From positions 1-20,297 of the forward strand of contig DASUFF010000067.1 of the NCBI GenBank assembly GCA_036274695.1: a DNA stretch of 20,297 bases, written 5' to 3'. The notes under the pieces were generated by a model. It saw only the letters and a program-made list of their open reading frames with translations. It had not been told where the DNA came from and did no database searches. A program made the translations under genes and the position numbers. Below are positions 15,105-20,297 of this stretch, piece after piece (within the stretch, counting starts at the first letter, position 1; every line of letters begins with the position of its first letter). The DNA comes from DASUFF01 sp036274695 (GTDB lineage Bacteria; UBA10199; JACPAL01; GCA-016699445).

Positions 15105-16329
15105 GTCTTATGTGAAAGGCCTGAAATGCCGCGAGTGCGGCAGCCACACCGACATCGCCCCGACGCACGTCTGCGAATTCTGCTTCGGTCCGCTGGAGGT
15201 CGACTACAACTACGCGGAGATCGGACGCGCGATGACGCGCGAAAAGATCCAGAAGCGGCCCCAGACGATGTGGCGCTACCGCGAACTCCTGCCCATCAAC
15301 GGCGACCCGACGGTCGGCGTCGAGGCCGGTTTCACGCCGCTCATCCACGCCAAAAACTTAGCCAAAGAGCTGGGCGTGAAAGAGGTGTGGGTCAAGAACG
15401 ACGCCGTCAGCTACCCGACTCTTTCCTTCAAGGATCGCGTCGTGTCGGTCGCTCTCTCGAAGGCGCGCGAGTTCGACTTCAAGGTCGCCGCCTGCGCCTC
15501 CACCGGCAACCTCGCCAACTCGGTGGCCGCCAACGCCGCCGCCGCGGGGATGGAGGCCTACGTCTTCATCCCGCACGATCTGGAGGCCGGCAAGGTGCTG
15601 GGCACGCTGGTCTTCGGCGCCAACGTCATCGGCATCCGCGGCACCTACGACGACGTCAACCGCCTCTGCAGCGAGATCGCGGCGAAGTACAAGTGGGCCT
15701 TCGTCAACATCAACGTCCGCCCTTACTATGCCGAAGGCTCCAAATCGATGGGCTACGAGATCATGGAGCAGTTGGGCTGGAAGCTGCCGAACCACATCGT
15801 GGTGCCGATGGCCTCCGGGTCCCTGCTCACGAAGATCCACAAGTCGATCAAGGAATTCTCGAAACTGGGCTTCATCGATTCGGAAAAATGCCATGTGCAC
15901 GGCGCGCAGGCCACCGGCTGCTCGCCGATTTCGACGGCGCTCAAAAACGGCTGGGAGCTCTTCAAGCCGGTCAAGCCGGATACGATCGCTAAGTCGCTCG
16001 CCATCGGCAATCCCGCGGACGGCTTCTACGCCATGATGTCGATGAAGGAGACCGGCGGCACGGCCGAGGACGTCTCCGACGAGGAGATCGTGGACGCCAT
16101 CAAATTATTGGCCGAGACCGAAGGCATCTTCACGGAAACGGCCGGCGGAGTGACTTTGGGCGTCGCCAAGAAGCTCGTAAAACTGGGCAAGATCAAGAAG
16201 GACGAGTCCGTCGTCCTCTGCATCACCGGCAACGGCTTGAAGACCCAGGAGGCCGTGCAGGGCCACGTGGGCAAGGCCAAGATCATCAACGCGAAGATCG
16301 ACGAGTTCGACAAAATACAGGACAAGTAA
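15094..16329 (+). CDS. thrC: Threonine synthase homologue (PLP fold type II, zinc-ribbon N-terminus)
   Basis: A protein of 411 residues from ATG 15094; ATG 15103 is an alternative. Threonine synthase converts O-phospho-L-homoserine to L-threonine. The N-terminus has C12-X2-C15 and C27-X2-C30, a small zinc-ribbon-like module common in the plant-like class. PLP lysine is K113 (LSFKDRVV), followed by CASTGNLANSVAANAA and the C-terminal ITGNGLK characteristic of threonine synthases. The family call is secure, but its place in a SAM-repressed sulfur operon is odd for a threonine gene: O-phosphohomoserine is also the acceptor for homocysteine formation in some organisms, so a sulfur-transfer role is possible (inference). 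It is 12 bases from the next gene. Confidence 0.85.
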   Translation: MTYMSYVKGLKCRECGSHTDIAPTHVCEFCFGPLEVDYNYAEIGRAMTREKIQKRPQTMWRYRELLPINGDPTVGVEAGFTPLIHAKNLAKELGVKEVWVKNDAVSYPTLSFKDRVVSVALSKAREFDFKVAACASTGNLANSVAANAAAAGMEAYVFIPHDLEAGKVLGTLVFGANVIGIRGTYDDVNRLCSEIAAKYKWAFVNINVRPYYAEGSKSMGYEIMEQLGWKLPNHIVVPMASGSLLTKIHKSIKEFSKLGFIDSEKCHVHGAQATGCSPISTALKNGWELFKPVKPDTIAKSLAIGNPADGFYAMMSMKETGGTAEDVSDEEIVDAIKLLAETEGIFTETAGGVTLGVAKKLVKLGKIKKDESVVLCITGNGLKTQEAVQGHVGKAKIINAKIDEFDKIQDK

Positions 16330-16341
16330 GGGAGGCATATT

Positions 16342-16605
16342 ATGACAGCCGATAAATCAAAAGTCGTCCGCCGCAAGGTCTACTTAACCTTCCCCGCCGC
16401 CAAGACGAAGGAAGCGATCATCTGCGATATGTACGACCAGTACAAGATCCGCTTCAACATCCGCTCGGCGTCGGTCAACGACATGATCGGCTTGATCGCG
16501 CTGGAGCTCGAGGGGCCGGACGACGAAATGCAGAAGGCGTTCGAATATTTCAAGAAACGGGGCGTGAAGGTCGAGCCCATCGAATTGGATGTGATGGCCG
16601 GTTAA
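16342..16605 (+). CDS. NIL-domain protein
   Basis: A protein of 87 residues, preceded by a good GGGAGGC site at 16330-16336. The sequence VVRRKVYLTFPA, the ICDM(Y/F) segment and the NIRSASVNDMIGLIALELEG core match the NIL domain (PF09383), a ferredoxin-like fold found at the C-terminus of the methionine ABC transporter ATPase MetN and, fused to ferredoxin, in a homocysteine-forming system of methanogens. Here the domain stands alone with no ferredoxin cysteines. It may sense or bind a sulfur amino acid or assist sulfur transfer; neither is shown. The stop TAA is followed immediately by the ATG of the next gene, so the two are probably translationally coupled. Confidence 0.85.
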   Translation: MTADKSKVVRRKVYLTFPAAKTKEAIICDMYDQYKIRFNIRSASVNDMIGLIALELEGPDDEMQKAFEYFKKRGVKVEPIELDVMAG

Positions 16606-17559
16606 ATGCTCATTTCGTCCATCTTAGATAAGATCGGGAATACGCCGCTGGTGCACCTGCGGGAGATCGGGAAACACATTCCTCAAGTGCGATCGGGGAA
16701 GGTGAAGATCTACGGCAAGGTCGAATATTTCAATCCCGGCGGGTCCATCAAGGACCGGCCGGCCTACCGGATGATCAAGGAGGGCTTAAAGTCCGGCGCC
16801 CTCACCAAGGACAAGATCATCATGGACCCGACCTCCGGCAACACGGGCGTGGCTTATGCGATGATCGGCGCGGCGCTGGGCATCAAGGTCGAGCTGGTCA
16901 TGCCGGGGAACGTGAGCGAGCAACGCAAGAACATCGTGACGGCCTTCGGGGCGGCGATCACCTACTCCTCGCCCATGGAGGGTTCGGACGGGGCGATCCG
17001 ACTCGCGCACAAGCTCAAGACGGAGAATCCGGAAAAATATTTCATGCCGGACCAGTACAACAACGAGTTCAACCCGCGCGCGCATTACGACACCACCGGC
17101 GTGGAGATCTGGCGCCAGACCGACGGGAAGGTCACCCACTTCGTGGCCGGCATCGGCACGGGCGGGACGATCATGGGGACCGGACGGCGGTTGAAGGACT
17201 ACAACAAGAACGTCCAGATCGTGGCCGTGGAACCCTCGGATGCGTTGCACGGGCTGGAAGGCTTGAAGCACATGGCGACGTCGATCGTGCCGGGCATTTA
17301 CAAGGAGCGGGAGCTGGACGAAAAGATCTCGATGCCGACGGAGCCCGCCTACGACATGTGCGACCGGCTGGCGACGGAGGAAGGGTTGATCGTCGGACAT
17401 TCCGCCGGAGGCGCGGTGGTCGGGGCGATTCAGATCGCCGAGAGGATACCGGAAGGCGTGATCGTGGCGATTTTGTGCGACCACGGGGACCGGTATTTCA
17501 CGATGCTGAATTGGGAGAAAGACGTGCAGGACGTGCCTTATAAGGACGTGGGAATCTGA
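16606..17559 (+). CDS. cysM: CysM-like PLP-dependent sulfhydrylase
   Basis: A protein of 317 residues in the cysteine synthase / cystathionine beta-synthase fold. PLP lysine K49 (FNPGGSIKDR), PTSGNTG (75-81) and GIGTGGTIMGTGR are all intact. In place of the CysK GPHKIQGIG segment it has HGLEGLKHMATSIVPGIY, resembling the mycobacterial CysM region. From memory, the OPS-specifying Arg220 of that enzyme aligns with K221 here, which would keep a positive charge for a phosphorylated acceptor. Together with the downstream JAMM protease and sulfur carrier this suggests that it uses a protein thiocarboxylate and a phosphorylated acceptor (O-phosphoserine or O-phosphohomoserine). The start abuts the NIL stop. 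Exact acceptor is inference. Confidence 0.85.
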   Translation: MLISSILDKIGNTPLVHLREIGKHIPQVRSGKVKIYGKVEYFNPGGSIKDRPAYRMIKEGLKSGALTKDKIIMDPTSGNTGVAYAMIGAALGIKVELVMPGNVSEQRKNIVTAFGAAITYSSPMEGSDGAIRLAHKLKTENPEKYFMPDQYNNEFNPRAHYDTTGVEIWRQTDGKVTHFVAGIGTGGTIMGTGRRLKDYNKNVQIVAVEPSDALHGLEGLKHMATSIVPGIYKERELDEKISMPTEPAYDMCDRLATEEGLIVGHSAGGAVVGAIQIAERIPEGVIVAILCDHGDRYFTMLNWEKDVQDVPYKDVGI

Positions 17560-17562
17560 CCT

Positions 17563-17600
17563 CCCCCTAGCCCCCTCCTTAATAAGGAGGGGGTTGGGGG
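17563..17600 (+). repeat. Intergenic hairpin between cysM and the JAMM gene
   Basis: CCCCCTCCTT (17571-17580) and AAGGAGGGGG (17584-17593) form a perfect 10-bp stem with an AAT loop, extended outward by CCCCC (17563-17567) with GGGGG (17596-17600). It fills nearly the whole 51-base gap. There is no following T-run, so it does not look like a terminator. It contains a strong AAGGAGG sequence locked in the stem. The form is that of short GC-rich palindromes dispersed in many bacterial genomes. Confidence 0.85.
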
Positions 17601-17610
17601 CGGTGACTTT

Positions 17611-18072
17611 ATGCTAACCATCTGCCAAGAAATCCTGGACCAAGTCGTCGCCCACGCGGTGAAGCATTACTCCGACGAGGCCTGCGGTTTTTTGATCGGC
17701 GAGAAGGGCCAGGCTTCGGTCACCGAATTCCTTCCCGTGAAGAACGTTTACGACGAGATGCGCGCGAAGTATCCGGAGACCTATCCGCGCACGGCGAAGA
17801 CGGCGTATTTGATCGACCCGCGTGAGCAGCAGAGGGTCTTCGACGAGGCCGAGAGGAACGGACAGGAAGTGAAGGCCATCTACCACTCGCACACGGACCA
17901 CGACGCCTACTTCTCGCAGGAAGACCGCCTGGTCGCCGCGCCCTGGGGCGAGCCGAATTATCCGGGCGTTTCCTACCTGGTCGTGTCGGTGTGGGACGGA
18001 AAGCTCAAGGAAGTGAACGAATTTTCGTGGGACGCTACGAAGAACGATTTTGTCGAAAATAAACGAATCTAA
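17611..18072 (+). CDS. JAMM/MPN+ metalloprotease of the Mec/HcyD type
   Basis: A protein of 153 residues (M67-type). The JAMM zinc site is complete: E23 (DEACGFLIG), H92-x-H94, seven residues, S102 and D105 (HSHTDHDAYFSQED). In mycobacteria Mec hydrolyses the CysO-cysteine adduct to free cysteine; in Wolinella HcyD removes a C-terminal residue from the carrier and releases homocysteine. The small carrier is the next gene, 13 bases downstream, so the same tasks are likely here. Cytoplasmic, no signal. The ribosome binding site is weak (GGGGGCGGTGACTTT before the ATG) and the better AAGGAGG lies in the upstream hairpin. Confidence 0.9.
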   Translation: MLTICQEILDQVVAHAVKHYSDEACGFLIGEKGQASVTEFLPVKNVYDEMRAKYPETYPRTAKTAYLIDPREQQRVFDEAERNGQEVKAIYHSHTDHDAYFSQEDRLVAAPWGEPNYPGVSYLVVSVWDGKLKEVNEFSWDATKNDFVENKRI

Positions 18073-18080
18073 GAAGGAGA
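18073..18080 (+). promoter_or_regulatory. Ribosome binding site fixing the carrier start
   Basis: GAAGGAGA lies 5 bases before ATG 18086. It decides this start over an in-frame ATG at 18050 inside the JAMM gene, and it removes a 12-residue extension foreign to the carrier family. Confidence 0.85.
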
Positions 18081-18085
18081 CCCTT

Positions 18086-18361
18086 ATGGCCAAAGTCAGA
18101 ATCCCCACCCCGCTCCAAAAGCTCACGCAGAACCAGGGCGAAGTCGCCGCCGCCGGCGCGACCTTGAAAGACGTCCTGGACGATTTGAACAAGCAGTTCC
18201 CGGGCATCCGCGAGCGCCTCTACGACGAGAAAGGCGCGCTGCGCCGCTTCGTGAACTTCTACGTGAACAACGAGGACATCCGCTTCCTGAACGGCGAGAC
18301 CACGCCGGTGAAGGACGGCGATGAAGTGTCGATCGTTCCGGCCATCGCGGGCGGCCTTTAA
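18086..18361 (+). CDS. MoaD/ThiS-like sulfur carrier ending Gly-Gly-Leu
   Basis: A protein of 91 residues with the beta-grasp carrier pattern: an N-terminal KVRIPTPLQKLT strand, a LKDVLDDLNKQFPG helix, RRFVNFYVNNEDIRFLNGE, and VKDGDEVSIVPAIAGGL at the end. It is close in plan to mycobacterial CysO. Such carriers are adenylated at the C-terminal Gly by an E1-like enzyme and converted to a thiocarboxylate that donates sulfur to a PLP enzyme. Here the codons GGC GGC CTT TAA place one Leu after Gly-Gly, so the active end is masked until trimmed; the JAMM protease encoded just upstream is the obvious candidate. No E1 (MoeB/ThiF-like) gene is in the window. Start fixed by GAAGGAGA. Confidence 0.92.
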   Translation: MAKVRIPTPLQKLTQNQGEVAAAGATLKDVLDDLNKQFPGIRERLYDEKGALRRFVNFYVNNEDIRFLNGETTPVKDGDEVSIVPAIAGGL

Positions 18362-18371
18362 TTCATTCGCC

Positions 18372-19529
18372 TTGAACCTGGGCCTGCTCAAACTGCAGTT
18401 GTTGTACCACGGCATCCGCGCGGGGGAAAACCTGCCCGTCCCGCTGGCGAACCCGTTCGGACTCGTGCATCTCGTGCTGCCCGGGGACACCCCGGTGAGC
18501 GTGCACCGGAACGACAACGGCAACGAATCGCCCTTCACCCTCAAGAAGGAAGGCGAGCGTTTCTACCTGGACGTTCAAGGCAAGGAATGCGTCCCGGTGC
18601 GCTGGACGCCCCCCCTGAAAAGCTACCAGAAGAAGACCTCCTCGGGATTGTCGGTTTCGGACATACTGACCGTGCACGGCGATTTCATCGCGGTCCATCC
18701 GTCGCACGCCTGCCGTTTCGGCCTGGCCGGCCTTTCCTGCCGCTACTGCGGCTGGTCCAAGGAGCTGTCGCAACATCCGCCGTTCACGCCGCACGACTTG
18801 GTCGAAGCCGTCCGGATCGTCCTGAAGGAGAAACGCTGCGACGTCGTGGCGCTTTCCTCGGGCCGCGTGGACACGGAGGACGGCGGCGTCGCCAAACTCG
18901 CCAAGTGGGTAGCCGAGATCCGCAAGCATCTGAACGTGCTGATCTCGCTCGATCTGGTCCCGCCGGCCACCGACGATTGGATCGACCAAACGTACGCCAT
19001 CGGCGTCGACGCGCTGTACTACGACACGGACTTCTTCAACCCGAACGACGAGCCCAAAAAGGAGTTCCAAAAGCACAGGATGCGGCAGCTCGAAGCGCTG
19101 GAATACGCCGCCAAAATCTTTCCCAAGGGCGCCGTCCTTTCGCACCTGGTGGTGGGATTGGAGCCGATGGAGGAGACACTCAAAAGCATCGACCTGCTGA
19201 TCGACCGCGGCGTCGTCCCCGTTTTGGCCTATTTCCCTCCCTACGGCGGCTCGAAGCTGAGGGCTCAATGGTCCGCGACGCCGGAAAAGGCCCAGGAGCT
19301 TTACCGCCACCTTTACGAGCGCTTGGTAAAAAAGCGGATCAACCCCCAATGGGTGCAGCAATACGACGTCGTCCTGACGCCCCTGGAGGGCCGTTTCTTC
19401 TCCGACCAGCCGGCGGGCTCCCATTTGAAGCTTAAGAATTTTCAGCGGACGTCGCTCGGACGCGCCGTCCGCCTGGGGTTGGCGAGCCTTCGCCGCCACC
19501 TGCGCGTCCGCGAGGTGCCAAGGGGATGA
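18372..19529 (+). CDS. Radical SAM protein with CX8CX2C cluster motif
   Basis: A protein of 385 residues from TTG 18372, 10 bases after the carrier stop; an ATG at 18321 would overlap the carrier by 41 bases and is less likely. Residues 1-100 form an unassigned N-terminal domain. Cysteines C114, C123 and C126 (HACRFGLAGLSCRYCGW) are spaced CX8CX2C rather than the canonical CX3CX2C; Elp3-type enzymes also have a long first gap. The following region (VVALSSGRVDTEDGG, NVLISLDLVPP, GVDALYYDTDF, SHLVVGLEPMEETLKSIDLL) fits a radical SAM TIM barrel. The product is unknown. It sits between the sulfur carrier and a permease, and overlaps the latter by ATGA, so a role in the same pathway is likely but unproven. 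Confidence 0.75.
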   Translation: MNLGLLKLQLLYHGIRAGENLPVPLANPFGLVHLVLPGDTPVSVHRNDNGNESPFTLKKEGERFYLDVQGKECVPVRWTPPLKSYQKKTSSGLSVSDILTVHGDFIAVHPSHACRFGLAGLSCRYCGWSKELSQHPPFTPHDLVEAVRIVLKEKRCDVVALSSGRVDTEDGGVAKLAKWVAEIRKHLNVLISLDLVPPATDDWIDQTYAIGVDALYYDTDFFNPNDEPKKEFQKHRMRQLEALEYAAKIFPKGAVLSHLVVGLEPMEETLKSIDLLIDRGVVPVLAYFPPYGGSKLRAQWSATPEKAQELYRHLYERLVKKRINPQWVQQYDVVLTPLEGRFFSDQPAGSHLKLKNFQRTSLGRAVRLGLASLRRHLRVREVPRG

Positions 19530-20297
19530 AACCAAAAGCGAATGAAGGAGGGTCCCCCTCCGAAAAGAGCGGTACATCCCCGGCAACCAGATGGGAGCCC
19601 GAGGGAGAGCGGTATCTCCCTCGGATTAAAATCGACACACGGCCCTTGTGGATCGTTCTCTTATCCCGCTGGTGGCGTTTTCCCGTTTATATTCTGCTCG
19701 GCTGTTTTCTCTACCGCTCCTACGGCTGGACGCCGCCCGAAGGCTTGTCGGTGGAAGGTTTTCGCGCGCTGATGGTCTTTCTGACCTGTTTGGTCCTCTG
19801 GGTTTTCCATCTCCTGCCCTTGCCGATCACCGGCCTCTTCGCCTTGATCGCCCCGCCGCTGATGGGCGTGATGTCCGCCAAGCAGGCGCTGACGTTCTTC
19901 GGCTCGGAACCCGTCTTTTTCATCCTGGGCGTCTTCATCCTGGCGGCGGCCCTCCTGAAATCGGGGCTCTCCACGCGCCTGGCGCTAAGGCTCCTCCGGA
20001 GCTCCGCCAAATCGCCGAAACGGCTGATCCTTCAGATCATGTTCGCCTCCGCCCTGCTTTCCTTCATCATGAGCGAGCACGCGGTGGCGGCGATGATGTT
20101 CCCGCTGGTCGTCATCATCACGCAGGCCCTGCGATTCCAGCCTCAAGGCGGGTCTTACGGGCGCATCCTCTTTTTGGCCATGGCCTGGGGCTGCGTGGTG
20201 GGCGGCATCGCCACGATGCTCGGCGGCGGCCGCGTTCCGCTGGCCATCGGCATCCTGCAGGAGGCCGGATACGGAACCGTCACCTTCCTGGAGTGGA
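19526..20297 (+). CDS. SLC13/DASS-type anion permease, N-terminal part (3' end outside window)
   Basis: ATG 19526 overlaps the radical SAM stop (ATGA) and follows AGGGG. The frame is open for 257 codons to the right edge. The first 40 residues are hydrophilic; then come several membrane segments (about 55-65, 80-110, 125-145, 165-190, 210-230). The SEHAVAAMMFPLVV stretch corresponds to the helix-breaking substrate hairpin of SLC13 proteins (typically SNTATA...), and GGIATMLGGGRVPLAIG to the downstream conserved loop. Members import sulfate, phosphate or dicarboxylates. Position at the end of a sulfur operon suggests sulfate or a related sulfur anion, which is inference. A more general ion-transporter superfamily member cannot be excluded. 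Confidence 0.72.
   Translation, partial: MKPKANEGGSPSEKSGTSPATRWEPEGERYLPRIKIDTRPLWIVLLSRWWRFPVYILLGCFLYRSYGWTPPEGLSVEGFRALMVFLTCLVLWVFHLLPLPITGLFALIAPPLMGVMSAKQALTFFGSEPVFFILGVFILAAALLKSGLSTRLALRLLRSSAKSPKRLILQIMFASALLSFIMSEHAVAAMMFPLVVIITQALRFQPQGGSYGRILFLAMAWGCVVGGIATMLGGGRVPLAIGILQEAGYGTVTFLEW
19547..19624 (+). repeat. Two hairpins inside the permease N-terminal coding region
   Basis: GGAGGG/CCCTCC (19547-19552 with 19556-19561) and a perfect 10-bp stem CCGAGGGAGA/TCTCCCTCGG (19599-19608 with 19615-19624, loop GCGGTA). AGAGCGGTA occurs twice, at 19566-19574 and 19606-19614. They lie in the hydrophilic extension before the first membrane segment. Confidence 0.75.

Noticed and set aside
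16342..16605. Fragment of a methionine transporter ATPase (metN)
   Set aside because: Although the domain is found at the end of MetN, this gene has its own ribosome binding site and start, and no ABC ATPase sequence lies nearby.
17563..17600. Terminator after cysM
   Set aside because: The stem is strong but no T-run follows, and the downstream JAMM and carrier genes fit functionally with the upstream genes.
18363..19586. 407-residue open frame on - opposite the radical SAM gene
   Set aside because: Antisense shadow; no motifs, and the + frame has conserved cysteines and operon spacing.

Overview
The window is a GC-rich, densely packed, ordinary-codon chromosomal segment. It most resembles a Gram-negative bacterium of the broad Deltaproteobacteria type. 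The basis is an outer-membrane-style barrel protein, a lipoprotein, a periplasmic lytic transglycosylase, a DUF366-queE pair, and a SAM-I riboswitch in front of sulfur amino-acid genes. The lineage is inference only; no rRNA or other phylogenetic marker is present. I see no tRNA, rRNA, CRISPR array, insertion sequence or phage gene. No gap between genes exceeds about 160 bases.

Region 1 (1-3558, + strand): the 3' end of a DUF366 gene, queE (7-carboxy-7-deazaguanine synthase), a dGTPase-like HD hydrolase and an unassigned HAD-like protein. The first three junctions are overlapping or abutting, so they look like one transcript linked to purine/7-deazaguanine chemistry.

Region 2 (3531-10166): envelope genes. 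A TPR-containing lytic transglycosylase (-), a small helical protein (+), a three-part metallopeptidase/propeller/beta-barrel protein (-) and, divergent from it, a cysteine-rich lipoprotein (+). Several ends overlap here: two convergent pairs overlap tail to tail, and one divergent pair overlaps head to head.

Region 3 (10246-14004, +): one very large signalling protein with a zinc ribbon, a class III adenylate cyclase domain with all six catalytic residues, a STAND/AAA-like ATPase and a TPR tail.

Region 4 (about 14032-20297, +): the most interesting part. A SAM-I riboswitch with a clear antiterminator and terminator precedes eight same-strand genes: cysK, a threonine-synthase homologue, a NIL-domain protein, a cysM-like PLP enzyme, a JAMM metalloprotease, a MoaD/ThiS-like sulfur carrier ending Gly-Gly-Leu, a radical SAM protein with an unusual CX8CX2C cluster motif, and the start of an SLC13-type anion permease that runs off the window. 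Carrier, JAMM protease and PLP synthase together are the known parts of protein-thiocarboxylate-dependent cysteine or homocysteine synthesis (CysO-CysM-Mec of mycobacteria; HcyS-HcyD-MetY of Wolinella). The SAM switch points to the methionine branch. The extra Leu on the carrier suggests that the JAMM enzyme both matures the carrier and releases the product. The threonine-synthase homologue, NIL protein, radical SAM protein and permease would be additions to those described systems; their roles are inference. The E1-like activating enzyme the carrier needs is not in the window.
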